Origin: Ligula intestinalis
Taxonomy: Eukaryota > Platyhelminthes > Cestoda > Diphyllobothriidea > Diphyllobothriidae
Assembly: GCA_036362985.1 (NCBI GenBank)
Contig: JAYGXS010000004.1
Span: 29,908,001-29,972,000, forward strand
Reading direction: 5' to 3'
DNA: 64,000 nt
In this document: positions 14,001-22,860 of the stretch, in pieces
Numbering within the stretch: position 1 is the first letter of the stretch
How the letters are laid out: each line of letters opens with the position of its first letter
Notes under the pieces: generated by a model
Database searches by the model: none
Told to the model about the DNA's origin: nothing
The model's input: the letters and a program-made list of their open reading frames with translations, nothing else
Position numbers and translations under genes: made by a program

Positions 14001-16043
14001 TCTACAATTAACAATGTACGTCAAAACGCTCTTCAAACGCACGAGTTTAATTGCCCAGCGAGGAAATAAGTTAATTACTTTATTTATAATAGCAAAGACT
14101 CTCCCTATGCCAAAGAAAATAGGCCGAGAAACCTGGAAATTCGGGCATATCTAAAACCCTTTTTACAGCTTACGGACGGCACAGTTAAAGTTGCAACAAA
14201 CCGTTGGTTTGTAAAGATCGAAGGCCTTATCAATATTTCAACGATCCTTCTTAGGAGGATCCGCTAATTATAAATTGGTATAAAAGCAAGCTCGTAATAC
14301 CCCACGGCTGCCAGACATCGGATATGCACTCTCTTGGTTACTTCGAGGCATTATTTGTATAGACACAACAGGATCAACTGTGTTTATCTCTAAACGCCGA
14401 ACTGGAGCTAAATGTTTAAAACAGACTGGATTGACGAGATAGGATGAATTATGATGCATATACTACGTGTAATTTGTGTCTGGAAAGGGGCGATTTGCTC
14501 ACGCTGCATAGAGGTAGGGCATGTTGCAACTGTACCTATTAATAGTGCCTGGATCTTAGCAACTGAAACTATTTTTAAACAGATTTTCGAATACACTACT
14601 TTGAACGAACCAAAAGTAGCATCTCAACCTCCTCAAGTGAAAATTTATTTAGGCCGATGAGCAGTTACCTTTAATGCAAAGTGACGACACAGCAATTCAA
14701 ATATTATGTCAGCCTCAACAAAAGATCCTTTGGATACATTTTCGAAGAAGCGGCTTTCTTCGCGCCTCGAATTCAGCGATTTTAGGGCTTGGTTTACCTG
14801 TGGGAAAAGAAAGCTTGGAAATGAATTTAACGGGACAATCTATTTATGAAAGCACTAAATTATGGAACATTAAAAAATATATACAGCGTCGAAAATGCTG
14901 ATCATGAAATCCAATATTTAATTGCTATTCTACAAAGAAGTGCACCAGACAGGATATAAGCAGCTATTTAGGTTAAAAAAAACTCTAGATGCTAACAACG
15001 TCATAGAGACTATTAACGTGACAGAACATGGTCAGCGCATCAATCAATATCAGACAATAATTTGTGGCATGAAGGAACATCGTAATGGCCAGTAAAATCA
15101 CAATTGCCTTTCTCGGTAATACATGACGATTCGCCAATACCTTCGGGAATCTTATGGCGTTGGTCTCCCTGCCCCCGCGTCTCAAATAACTCTTGCAAAT
15201 TCATACTGATAAGCCAATAATTCTCGCAACCTCTGCACTTAGCACTAGTTACTGCCTTTCATCTCATCAATAAAAATCGTCCCATTTTTTAAACTATCTG
15301 TTCTGCGCCCATTCTTTACATTTAGGTGACCCTAAAGGTATATTCTTAAGTGCTCTTTATCAATCTGTGAAACGAAAATTTGATCCACAGTCTAGTATTT
15401 ACAACACATCCGTTTCCTATGCACTCCCTGAATATCTATCCCTTGCACCCATCGGAACTTGACCAAGCCTGGTCAAGTTCAGGAAGATAGTAAAACTGTA
15501 GTACTGAAAATTGTCCCAAATTATACGTTACCCAGCTATTTGACAGCCATTAAGTCAGCTGTTTGGTGTTGATAACACAACGCGACATTCCAATGAGAGA
15601 AGACTAACTCAATTGAAAATGAAAACAATGTACGTTTTCGCATTTATCACATCTTCACACACGACAGCTGTCATGAGAAAAGCACGCCTAGTTAAGATCC
15701 TGAATACATGAATAAATCAAGTAATATTTTGTTTGCAATACCAACAAACGAGACACATACCTCAGCTGTCTGTAAACACGCATCGACGTAAGCAGCCAAG
15801 GAATCGTTTTTCAAATATATCTTTGCGAGAATTTCGTTAAGATCCTTGTAATTATCATGCGTACTCTCAACTGCTTCTGGAACGAAGCGATGCACAAGGA
15901 AAGCTTTGAATTTAGTTATGAGTTTTTTCTGTGATGGAAAGAGCCGAACAGCAGGAATCCCATTTATTTCCGATATTAGCAAACGTGGTGAAATATCTAG
16001 TACTTCCTGTGGGCTCTCCGAGGACTTCCGTGAAGTGGCAAAT
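129..16043 (-). CDS. POLRMT: Mitochondrial DNA-directed RNA polymerase, N-terminal half (partial, 7 exons found)
   Basis: Single-subunit T7-like polymerase that transcribes mitochondrial DNA. Exons found: 15761-16043, 12283-12495, 9504-9743, 3999-4211, 1734-1824, 1333-1403 and 129-260, plus one expected short exon between 12495 and 15761 that I could not locate. Recognition rests on collinear similarity to animal POLRMT: the PPR-region helix LFWLKDDGLTPSFNTLLASL, then FQTQLKLEMAGTVSV, LWSKQLMRAFEATLQRL and TAYPFLKIMPRKAYVDLL, all in the right order. The junctions found are phase 0 except the incoming edge of the first exon (phase 2) and one phase 1 junction. The palm/fingers catalytic core would lie left of base 1, so catalytic residues cannot be judged. 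Introns carry LINE and Penelope relics. Confidence 0.82.
261..1332. other. POLRMT intron, no gene seen
   Basis: Intron between the two leftmost recognised exons. It has short open frames on both strands but no domain, splice pair or codon pattern I can support. A lone pol III B-box-like string (GTTCGAATCC) occurs at 1192-1201 without a convincing A box. Confidence 0.5.
1333..1403 (-). CDS. POLRMT: POLRMT exon: YPFL motif
   Basis: 71 bp, phase 1 in (acceptor TTGTTTTTTAG) and phase 0 out (CGG|GTAAAT). With the split codon it reads HGQITAYPFLKIMPRKAYVD then LLIR, matching the conserved SLYPFLCLLDEREVVRMLL segment of human POLRMT. Short but distinctive. Confidence 0.78.
1734..1824 (-). CDS. POLRMT: POLRMT exon: N-terminal domain helix
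   Basis: 91 bp, phase 0 in (acceptor GTGGTAG after a T-rich tract) and phase 1 out (GCAC|GTAAGT). Encodes KNLMLEQSLWSKQLMRAFEA followed by TLQRLKSAHA, aligning with the LRDQWEKALCRALRETKNRL helix of human POLRMT; the Trp is shared. Found by looking for the missing segment between two stronger exons, so support is both local splice sites and collinearity. Confidence 0.75.
2036..2062 (-). repeat. Hammerhead-like core, family 2, decayed
   Basis: On the minus strand: CTGATGA, then TGGCTAATAAGTAA, then GAAATTACC. It shares CTGATGATGGCTAATAAG with the better-preserved copy at 50564, but the 3' half of stem II is mutated so the stem no longer pairs fully. Confidence 0.5.
2445..2550 (-). repeat. Dispersed repeat, family 1, hammerhead-like core
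   Basis: Minus-strand copy of a family shared with 12768-12871 and 60641-60752. It runs from a stem II-like hairpin (GGATACTCGACAGAATCC) and GAAGCGTC through CTCTTGTTCCAG and GATCGCATCC to AACTGCTTCCTGGAACTCGC. The core is damaged: GAAGC for GAAAC, and TTATGAT where CTGATGA is expected. Confidence 0.6.
2634..2812 (+). repeat. Direct repeat copy 1
   Basis: Diverged copy of 3632-3787. Shared landmarks in order: TACTG or TAGATATTCA-type start, TGGATTA-CGAACGCAC, GTCACA, a G-rich GGTGACAGG-like stretch, and GTGGCTGACATC near the end. Identity of the element is unknown; it could be a SINE or MITE. Confidence 0.4.
3438..3594. repeat. Near-perfect inverted repeat, two 66-bp arms
   Basis: Left arm 3438-3503 and right arm 3529-3594 are reverse complements with only a few mismatches; the inner 40 bases around CTTTCGAACTCTTACAGG match almost exactly. 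The 25-base spacer is 3504-3528. The right arm leads straight into the direct-repeat copy at 3632. Confidence 0.85.
3632..3787 (+). repeat. Direct repeat copy 2
   Basis: Diverged partner of 2634-2812, about 1 kb away in the same orientation: CTGGATTACGCAACGCACTG, TCATGTCACA, GATGTCAAATGGTGACAGG and CGTGGCTGATATCG are shared in order. Confidence 0.4.
3999..4211 (-). CDS. POLRMT: POLRMT exon: start of N-terminal domain
   Basis: A 71-codon phase 0-0 exon, acceptor TATCCTTTTCAG, donor TCAT|GTAAGC. Contains FQTQLKLEMAGTVSVAPV, which aligns with the conserved FEKQLHMELASRV segment of vertebrate POLRMT that begins the N-terminal domain. The Cys-containing stretch after it (EDMCKTPKG) looks lineage-specific. 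Confidence 0.78.
4640..6043 (+). mobile_element. LINE 3' fragment: RT C-terminus, 3' UTR and tail
   Basis: Decayed non-LTR retrotransposon (CR1/jockey-like). Codes for the C-terminal region after the reverse-transcriptase core: PEAQKDLGVWFTPSLKPSLH and FGKIFGTLVRPQLELACQAW at 4700-4917, then past an in-frame TAA, LERIQTRATKLVRG and LDYGQLRWDLIQAF, then after a frameshift near 5100 RKFFFSKRVIQAWNALP to 5327. The rest is apparent 3' UTR ending in the conserved tail at 5974-6043. It lies in a POLRMT intron, antisense to that gene. Confidence 0.75.
5974..6043 (+). repeat. LINE 3' tail, copy 1
   Basis: GCTATGTACCAATAGGGAGT, then TTTGCCTATATTTCC, ending in a short tandem of ACTTG units. The same string recurs at 25201-25264 and 25892-25956, marking the 3' terminus of one LINE family. 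Confidence 0.7.
6774..7790 (-). mobile_element. Penelope-like element: RT core and GIY-YIG endonuclease, 5' truncated
   Basis: Encodes SPISGLLAELVFQRLEEEVF, the catalytic LRYVDDTIVIMK motif, TLPFLDVKIQRLADG and VYRKDSTAEIILNYRSSHP, all Penelope reverse-transcriptase landmarks. It then carries a GIY-YIG nuclease domain (YCTPCAG, CVYIVQTGRRLETRINEHK). A one-base frameshift near 6958 separates this from the conserved C-terminus ECDHRFNWDATDVIA and AREFLEAWHSNPASINRHVE. The RT is cut just before SPISG, so the element is dead. It sits in a POLRMT intron in the same orientation as the gene. Confidence 0.85.
7870..9503. other. POLRMT intron, nothing recognised
   Basis: Upstream flank of the Penelope-like fragment. 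Several open frames of 60 to 80 codons occur but none has a recognisable domain, splice support or repeat partner elsewhere in the window. Confidence 0.5.
9504..9743 (-). CDS. POLRMT: POLRMT exon: linker between PPR region and N-terminal domain
   Basis: An 80-codon phase 0-0 exon, acceptor GTTCATTTAG, donor CACA|GTAAGT. Encodes LLDIFLTFLSHVLQNINLYE, then LRNILTALLYVQPGRYPQLS and a proline-containing segment ending STLRSST. Position and pattern match the human segment around LKAVHKVKP and the LPP-rich linker. Continues in frame into the exon at 4211. Confidence 0.72.
10205..11038 (+). mobile_element. Jockey/CR1-type LINE C-terminal fragment with zinc knuckle
   Basis: One reading frame (frame 2), broken by TGA at 10508 and TAG at 10709. 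It encodes RVLKALAGTSWSCSKETLAT, then PHLTYATQICSP and RTITGCYKMSPIDH, the typical thumb/linker region of jockey-like LINE polymerases. The end has LRSGYCMLLRQYQHRLD and a Cys-His cluster CCPDCGVSPHDCRHLFAC. The frame is unusually GC-rich relative to its flanks and ends just before a CA microsatellite. Truncated at the 5' side. Confidence 0.82.
11056..11088 (+). repeat. (AC)n microsatellite
   Basis: About 16 uninterrupted AC units directly after the LINE coding end, possibly grown from its 3' tail. Likely length-polymorphic. Confidence 0.95.
11089..12282. other. POLRMT intron, AT-rich, nothing recognised
   Basis: Apart from a small hairpin at the left edge (ATCCGTCGCGGAT) the stretch is AT-rich with no open frame longer than about 70 codons and no repeat partner that I can see. 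Confidence 0.5.
12283..12495 (-). CDS. POLRMT: POLRMT exon: PPR motif
   Basis: A 71-codon phase 0-0 exon, acceptor TTTCTTTCTAG, donor CAAT|GTGAGT. Encodes NDWLSIEKVLFWLKDDGLTP followed by SFNTLLASLECLGALL, a typical PPR helix pair with the conserved KDxGLTP turn of POLRMT, then a polar helix. The frame runs past the donor to a TAA, but the splice to the exon at 9743 restores the family sequence. Confidence 0.82.
12768..12871 (-). repeat. Dispersed repeat, family 1, with hammerhead-like core
   Basis: On the minus strand the core 12838-12871 reads CTGATGA, a loose stem II region (TAGGTTCGAGTGTAAATCC), then GAAACGTC; these are the invariant strings of a hammerhead ribozyme. It is followed by GATTGCATCTCCTCCTGAAT and TGCTTCCTGGAACTCGC, the same tail as the copies at 2445 and 60641. 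Stem II is weakened by mutation. Confidence 0.65.
13003..13030 (+). repeat. Hammerhead-like core, family 1, short copy
   Basis: CTGATTCTGAGGGAGAATAC then GAAACGTCAGG. Stem II (ATTCT/AGAAT) pairs fully over five bases; the 5' core is reduced to CTGAT. Opposite orientation to the copy 150 bases to its left. Confidence 0.5.
15761..16043 (-). CDS. POLRMT: POLRMT exon: start of PPR-like region
   Basis: 283 bp, entering in phase 2 (acceptor ATTTTTAAG) and leaving in phase 0 (GAG|GTATGT). The last part, NDSLAAYVDACLQTAE, matches the helix that opens the PPR-like domain of animal POLRMT (LLAFF-CCLLTD in human). The N-terminal two thirds, including SQKKLITKFKAFLVHRFVPE, is helical and less conserved. 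Upstream exons with the mitochondrial targeting peptide were not found. Confidence 0.7.
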
Positions 16044-17135
16044 CTTAAAAATATAAACGATCTAAATATGCAAATTACTGCGTAGTGCTCTCTTTCCTAA
16101 ACGAATTAATAGCATGTTTGTATTGAAAACGTGAACGAAGTAAACACGCTTTTCGAGGGAGCAACATGAAAATTCTGGTCAGTTAATGTTGTTTTGTTAC
16201 ATTAAAACAGTTTTCATGAAATTTGGGGTACTTGTCGGAGGTGATTGACACTCACGTATAATTTTGAAAAAATTTACGTACTTACCTTTATTGAAGCTTT
16301 GTGAACCTTAAGAGATAAAATAATAATAAATAATTTTTAAAGCACTCTGACGATAATAAATCACAGCATTTGTGGGGAAGGCATACCGTGTTTTGACAAC
16401 TCTGACAAAGGAGAAGAAATTTCTCACTCCTATCGTTGATTGCCGAATGCAGTTTTAAAATGGGTGAACTCGGAGCTTGGTTGTCCTGGCAAATATAAGG
16501 AGCCTATTCTTTAAAATTGCGGAGCGATCTTGGGAGATACCTGCGAATTCTCCTATAAATAGTTGGGACAGACAAGGGTTTTTAAGCGAATTGCACGGCA
16601 CGAAGTTTGAAATTGTTTGCGAATTTAAAGTCTCTCGAGCTTACGTGTTTTTAGTCTCTATCTCAGTAATGAAGACACGCTTCTTGGAAATTATTCAAGA
16701 ATTGACTATATATTTCCAAAGTTTGGAATTTTCTACGTGGAAATCTGAATCCGGTCGCTCTGAAAAATTCCTCCGCTGTGAATTATTTCCAAAAATTGGA
16801 AATTGCTTCTTGGACTTGTCGATTTTGTGAAAAACTCCTCTGTGCCACAAAAATCTGCACATCTCCGAATTTCTTTCCGAGGCTGAATCCTTATACCACT
16901 GTGTTGTTATATACCCTTATCCTAATATTGTCATAATAATTAGGATAAAAGTGACTCTCACGTTAGGATAAAAGTGACTCTCACGTTATTCCTAAGGAAA
17001 TATTTTAACCAAACACATTTCATTATGTCTGTCAGGAACTCAATATTTTACTCTGACTTGCTGTAACCTGCTTGTCTCAGTAAACTTGCACTATCTGGCC
17101 AATCGATCTTCTCTCCGCCTCACTCCTACGGACTC
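16044..17135. other. Flank of POLRMT exon and CR1 element
   Basis: No exon of POLRMT was recognised. It holds a perfect 23-base tandem duplication at 16941-16986 and otherwise AT-rich sequence with one spurious plus-strand open frame (16477-16830). Confidence 0.5.
16941..16986 (+). repeat. Two perfect tandem copies of a 23-base unit
   Basis: The unit starting TAGGATAAAAGTGACTCTCA occurs twice without change, 150 bases before the CR1-like ORF1. It could be part of the LINE 5' UTR. Confidence 0.9.
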
Positions 17136-18892
17136 TTGAATTTGGCTTCCGACTTAATTGGCAGTATCAGACGCAGGTCGCAACACAAAAAAATCTTACA
17201 TAGCATGGAGAGTTTAGATGCTACAAGTCCGTTAGCACGAAACGCTTCGCCTCCGCCTGATCTCGAACCCGGGTCGCCAAATCTGGTTATTAGCGGTGTT
17301 AGCACCTCAGGCAGCCCGGCCACTTCGACACGGGCCCTTGACGATCATGTTAAGATCCGACCAGAAAGTAACTGCCGATATGGCCACTTAGATAATTTTA
17401 TAAATTCTCCACCTCCCGCCAAACGGCCAAGTTGTCGACTACGTCTACCGAAGATAGACTGTGAGGACTTCGTCCTCCGCCAGGAGTTTTCGGAGATGAA
17501 GCAGGAACTTTACCACGAGGTAACTAAACTGAAACAAGAGATACCCTATCTAAAAACGCATATTTCTTATACAGCGGTTAAAACAGCCCTTGTCGGCCAA
17601 AACCGGGGGTAAATAAAAGTACATATGCTCAGATAGCCTCGGCCGGTAAACCTGAAACTCGCATATCATCTGCCGAACCAAGTAAACCAGCGGGCGTCTC
17701 ACTCGATCGCAAAGAAACTAAAATAAATCCGCAGTCTACGCCATCGTTACTCTGCTGAGGCGGCACTAACAATGATCTGCATTTGCTTCCTAGCGTCACA
17801 TCGTTGCTTGATGCTGCACTAGAAAGCGATGATACAGAGGTCGATAAGATCATGAAGCCAAAAAAGCATAGGGCTACAAAGGCTCGAAAGTCTAAATGGG
17901 CCAGGAATGCGCAGTCAGCTAACCCAAAAACCGGCACATCAGGACCTATCAAACCTTTAGTACCGGTTACAGAAGGCCGCTTGGTCGGAACTCGTGAGCT
18001 CGCAACAGATGCACCAGTGAGTCACAAGCAGAATATAGTTATAAAAGGGGCTCCAGAGATAGCGTCAACAATTGCACAAGAACGAGTTGACGCTGATATT
18101 GACTTGGATTTGGACATGTCTGTCGACACGCCTGAAACCTGCATATTGGACCATGTGTCAAGCCCACGGGCTATACCATCGTCACTCGGCTTAAGCGACA
18201 CTAGCGATTATCGGGATTTGCATCCTAGCACCACATCGTTGCTCGACTCTGCACAAGAAAGCGATGACCAAGAGTTTGACAAGATCATAACTCAAAAGAG
18301 GCATAAGCCTAAGAAAGCCAAACGGTTCACGGGTTTGCATTCAGCTAACCCAATAGCCAGTACATCAGAACCGCGTGTACCGGCTACAATCGCTCCCTCG
18401 GCTGAAGCACGTGAGCTTGCAACATATGCCCCATTGAGTCGCAAGCAGAAAATAGTTGTAAAGGGGGCCCCAGAGTCAGAGTCGTCAATTGCACAAGAAC
18501 GAATTGACCATGGCGTGGGTCTTATGCGAGTGTACGCCAAACCGTTGCTAAAACCAGGCGAGTCTTTCCGCATTCTTAAGGCATTTCGAATAGGGAAGGC
18601 TCCAACAGCTCCAGAATCAATTTCTCGGCCACGACCTCTAAAATTTATTTTAGAAACTAAAGCACAGGCGAAACTCTTGCTAGAGCGCAAACCATCCTTA
18701 CGGAGTCTGCATTCGCAAGTTTTTTTTCAGCCGAATTACGAGTTGAAAGAGCGGAGAAAGATGAGACAGCTAATAATAGAGCTGGAGAAACGGAGAACCA
18801 ATGGCGAGACAAATCTCAAAATAAGAGAGGGAAAAATAGTTCAGGTCAAAAGGACATCGCTCTGGTCGAAGCCGGTAACAGTGACGGCCTAG
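17136..18892 (+). pseudogene. CR1-like LINE ORF1 (nucleic-acid-binding protein), broken
   Basis: The N-terminal part (17136-17612) ends in a heptad-rich stretch (FSEMKQELYHEVTKLKQE), the coiled coil usual in ORF1 trimerisation. After a frame change the second part (17640-18892) has two similar blocks, starting LPSVTSLLDAALESDDTEVD and HPSTTSLLDSAQESDDQEFD, each closed by KQNIVIKGAPE or KQKIVVKGAPE. The C-terminal module (RPLKFILETKAQAKLLLERK, then NLKIREGKIV) has the pattern of the ORF1 RNA-binding fold of flatworm and insect LINEs. TGA at 17756 interrupts the first block where the second has TTA. Confidence 0.75.
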
Positions 18893-18930
18893 CTGTCCCG
18901 CCACCGAAACCTCAGACATGTCCTTTTAAA

Positions 18931-21758
18931 TTGGTCGTTTTAAATGCCAGATCACTGATTAATAAAATGCCTCTGCTCCAGACTATGGTTTTCGTCAACC
19001 GTCCAGACATTGTTATGATAACTGAGACATGGGCATCGGCCTCTGTAGCTGACTCAGAACTCTCTGTTCTAGGCTATTCATGCGTTCGGAACGATCGAAA
19101 CAATGGCCGTGGCGGAGGAAGCTGCATCTTTATTAAGCAGCCACTTGCATTTTTCCCGCTGGACTATCCACAATTCACAGCGGTGGAGGAGAGCTGCTGG
19201 CTACGAGTTGTTCTAAAAACAAATACTCCTTACTTGTTGGCTGTGTTTATCGCCCACCTAATGCCAATGCAGACTACGATCTTTGTCTCTCGCAGGCATT
19301 TCATGCCGCAGCTGACTTGAATCTTAAGTATTGCTTGATTGCAGGCGATTTTAACCTTCCTGACGTGCAGTGGTTTCCACCATCCAGTCCTTCAAAGTAC
19401 GAGAACTTACTTGAGGCAATAGATATCGGCATGTGGGATCAGGTTGTCGATTTTCCCACTCGAGGAGCAAACATACTCGACCTAATCTTTTGTAGGGGAT
19501 GCGAACCACTTTCAGTGTCATCCTTAGACGCACTTGGGAGTTCAGACCATGTTACAGTTGTTAGTGAACTAGAACTGGAGGTGGATAAAACATTTTCCCA
19601 AAAGTATAGTCTTTATCATGACTTCCGATCAGCAAACACGGCTGACCTACTGGCACATCTAAAAGCTCTTGACTGGTCTGAATTTTTCCAATGTTTGGAT
19701 GTAAATGTTTGTACCGATGCACTGTACAAATTGTTGGATCCACTCATCCTCCACTTTGTCCCCCGTAAGAAAGTAATACATGTCAAGGATGAAGTGTACC
19801 TTCCTCTGTCTTTCCGTCGTAGGCTGCGTAAACTCTCTCGTCGTTTGCATCGGCAGAACGACACTTCCGTTCTGCCCTCTATCACACTGATCTTTGAGCA
19901 GGCTAAGAAGCTCTCCGAAGAAAAGCAGATAGCCGATGAGGCTCACTTTGCTGAAAACCCTTCCCTTAATGTTGCGAAACTCTTTTCGCGTACAGTAAAA
20001 GCGCAGAGGAAAACGCAACACCCCATACTTCAAGATGCTTTAGAAAACCCCATAGCTGACGCTAAGTTGACCGCCGATAGCTTCAATGCGTTCCTATCCA
20101 AAACGTTTAGTGAAAGCTCGTTCGCTGCACCCCCGGTTATCCAGGCTTGGACGGGTGCCATACTCGAAACCATAAGTTTTACCGTCTGGGATGTGACTGT
20201 AGCCATTCGTCGTTATCGCCAATCCTATAGTCCAGGACCAGATGGCGTCCCAGTTAGCCTTCTAAAAGCTGAAGCGAATTATATCTTTCCGTCTATTCTT
20301 TGTAAGGTATTTAATCTTGCTCTTGAGAGCGAAACCTTTCCTTCGTTGTGGAAGGAATCGCACATAATGCCTATTCGCAAGCATGGCCGATCGACATCAT
20401 TCGACAACTTTAGGCCAATAAATACACTTCCCGCAGCATCGAAGATCTTGGAGACCTTAATCAAAGAAAAGATTATGCGTCACTTGACAGAGAACGACCT
20501 GCTCAATACAGCTCAACATGGCTTTATCGAGAAACGATCTTGTGACACCTGTCAGCTCTCTTTCTTTGATTATGTGCTGCAATCTAGAGACAGCGGTTTT
20601 GCCACTTATAGTGTCTATTTTGATTTTAATAAGGCCTTTGATCGGGTCGATCATAACCTCCTCCTTCTGAAACTGGCCTCCTTCGGCATAGGTAGCAAGC
20701 CTCTGAACTTCATATCTTCCTATTTGGATGCTCGCACACAACGAGTAAAAATTTCCAATGTTATCTCCAACCCCACGCATGTGAGGAGTGGAGTTATACA
20801 GGGTAGTGTACTGGGTCCGCTCCTATTTTGCCTGTTTGTCAACGAAGTTTCAGATTGTTTTCAGTATGGCAGACCCTTCATGTACGCTGATGATTTAAAA
20901 GTCGCTTATCGATATGAACCGGCAGATCGCAACATCGTGCTCGAGCTGATAAAAAAGGATCTTTAGGCCTTCGCCCAGTGGTGTTGCACATGGCGCCTCA
21001 CCCTTTCATGGCACAAATGTTCCGTTATGGTTGTTGGCGACGATCATCAACCGGAATTAAGCATTGATGGCCACGAACTAAATGTCCCAGGAGTTATCAA
21101 GGATTTGGGCATATTCTACTCTAATAGTCTCAATTTGTCAGAGCACTGTGCCCTGATAGTCTCGAAAGCACGCCGAACCATCGGATTTATCCTTAGAAAT
21201 TTGAAGACTATCAAGGTTAGAAGTAGCCTTTATAATATGTACGTGAGACCTAGTCTTGAATACTGCTCACCCTTATTCAGTCTTCTGCGCACTAGTGAAC
21301 GGAAGAAAATAGAATCGGTTCAGCACTTCTTCACTAGAAAAGTTTTCACTACAGAACACCGTAAATTAACCTACCAACAAAGGTGCGAACTTATAAAGCT
21401 GGATCCCCTATGGCTTCGTCGATTGCAGAAGGGTCTATTTTTACTGTTTAAACTTTTGAATGGTCAAACCTTTAATCCTCTTAGTACAATAAGGCAGCTT
21501 GAGCACTCTCGACGCGCCAGTCATCGAGACGTATTTTTATTTCTTCCTTTGGCACGCACAGTTAAGTACCGGCAATTCTTTTCAGTAAATGCCATATCAA
21601 TCCGGAATAAGCTGCCCAAAAGTATTAAAACCCAGCAAAACTGCCCTTTGTTTAAGAGAGCTATAACTAGTTTTCTACATTCAGGACAACTTTCACGAAT
21701 TTTGGGTGCTGACTCGGTGGAATCTCTCTTTCACTCTGATGGCGTTCGTGGACTTTGA
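18931..21758 (+). pseudogene. CR1-like LINE ORF2: AP endonuclease and reverse transcriptase, broken
   Basis: The endonuclease begins VVLNARSLINKMPLLQTMVF and continues VMITETWAS and GRGGGSCIF. After the frameshift near 19236 comes GCVYRPPNANADYD, then CLIAGDFNLPDVQW and the SSDHVTV catalytic His region. RT landmarks: SYSPGPDGVPVSLLK, FRPINTLPAASKILE, motif A FDFNKAFDRVDH, motif B GVIQGSVLGPLLFCLFVNE, motif C MYADDLKVAY with the catalytic Asp pair. An in-frame TAG (20964-20966) precedes the thumb region (KDLGIFYSNSLNLSEHCAL, YVRPSLEYCSPLFS). All three catalytic aspartates are present. Confidence 0.88.
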
Positions 21759-22023
21759 ACCCCGCCAGGCTTCACTGCTGAAGATAATGCGGCTGAAGCA
21801 GCAGCCCGCAGTCTGCTAACCCTTCAGCCGATAGCGCGCAACTTTTGCCGACAACCATTGAAGGAAGACTGAGAGCACTGTGTTCTTGTGCCAACCCTCT
21901 CCGTCTGGAACTAATGTTTTTAAACGATATGAAACAGTTCTCCTGCTGATGAGTCAACTCAGCTTACAACTGTACATTTATTCCGTTTGTATCATACCTT
22001 TGAAGGCAGGTTTTTTTCACTTG

Positions 22024-22119
22024 AAACAAACTCCCTATCTCGCCCAGTATTGACAAAACAAAAAACCTAAAACAAAACCAATACTGGCTGCAACATAGGG
22101 AGTTTGTTTTAGGTTTTTT
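22024..22119. repeat. Two interleaved inverted repeats
   Basis: Arm X (22024-22052) is the reverse complement of X' (22079-22109) with a small internal mismatch. Arm Y (22060-22076, AAAAAACCTAAAACAAA) is an exact reverse complement of Y' (22103-22119). The order X Y X' Y' with X' and Y' overlapping means only one hairpin can form at a time, or a pseudoknot. Confidence 0.85.
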
Positions 22120-22860
22120 CCGGTCTTCGAGGTGTTGGAAGGCGCCCAAGAGGTGCATTACCAACTCTTGACAATTGCCCGTAAACTGGCATAATTAACA
22201 TATTATTATTATATGCTGAGAAGCTTTGACTCTAACATTTTTCTGGTTTTTTTTTCCGGCCTGTTTGGGCACTATTGTGATCTTCATTATCAGTATCAGT
22301 ATATTGAGGGATATGTAGGAAAATTCCTTTGAGTGCCCTATGTGTACATATGTGCAGTGGTAGCAGAAAATTTGTTTCTCAGACTGTTGGTGAGGCCAGT
22401 TGTCCTGTGTCATAGGGTGAAAATAGGAGCAGACAGTGAAAAAAACTCCTCAGACATTTTTAGGAGAAAAAATGTCGCTCTTGTGGGGGTCATGCGTGGG
22501 ATTTAGGAGAAAACAACGGGGTTTCAACGGGGGGCATTGCAAAGGTTTCCATGATCATCACCGTGTGGAAGCCACGTCCTGATTCTTCCTTGCTGATTGC
22601 AGAGTCCGCCAACGGAACTGGAACAAAAGAGGCATCCGTCCAGATCGTCGACAGTCCGCTTTGGGTCGAACCAAGGGCGAATGTTTAGGCCGTCAGTTCT
22701 GGCTGATAAGATCGCTAGCGGGGTAATCATGGTACGCACCTAGCCAAGTAGGGTAGACCGCGGATACCTTCGCATGAGGCTATGCGTGGGAGGGCGTTAT
22801 AAATAGCAAACGTGAATGGATATACAAACTTAAACTCCTGAAAAATTAAACGTAGTATTT
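22120..22860. other. Between CR1 and Helitron, nothing recognised
   Basis: No domain or repeat partner seen. Frames on both strands are short and lack motifs. It may include unrecognisable 3' CR1 or Helitron sequence. Confidence 0.4.

Larger units (their letters stand above)
12496..15760. other. POLRMT intron(s); one exon expected but not found
   Basis: Animal POLRMT has about 35 residues between the two flanking exons here (the helix pair with YNAVMLGWA in human). I looked for a phase 0-0 exon of about 100 bp on the minus strand and found no convincing one. The stretch holds hammerhead-like repeats at 12768-12871 and 13003-13030; the remainder shows nothing. Confidence 0.5.
17136..21758 (+). 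mobile_element. CR1/jockey-like LINE, nearly complete but inactive
   Basis: Two-ORF non-LTR retrotransposon that would copy itself by target-primed reverse transcription. ORF1 spans 17136-18892 and ORF2 18931-21758. Lesions seen: a frame change in ORF1 between 17590 and 17640, TGA at 17756, a one-base frameshift in the endonuclease near 19236, and TAG at 20964. Apart from these the reading frames are well kept, so insertion is fairly recent compared with the other LINE pieces. The 3' UTR probably extends past 21758; target-site duplications were not found. Confidence 0.88.

Noticed and set aside
21940..21965. Another CTGATGA string (CTGCTGATGAGTCAACTCAG)
   Set aside because: No GAAA follows in hammerhead register, so the seven-base match is probably chance.
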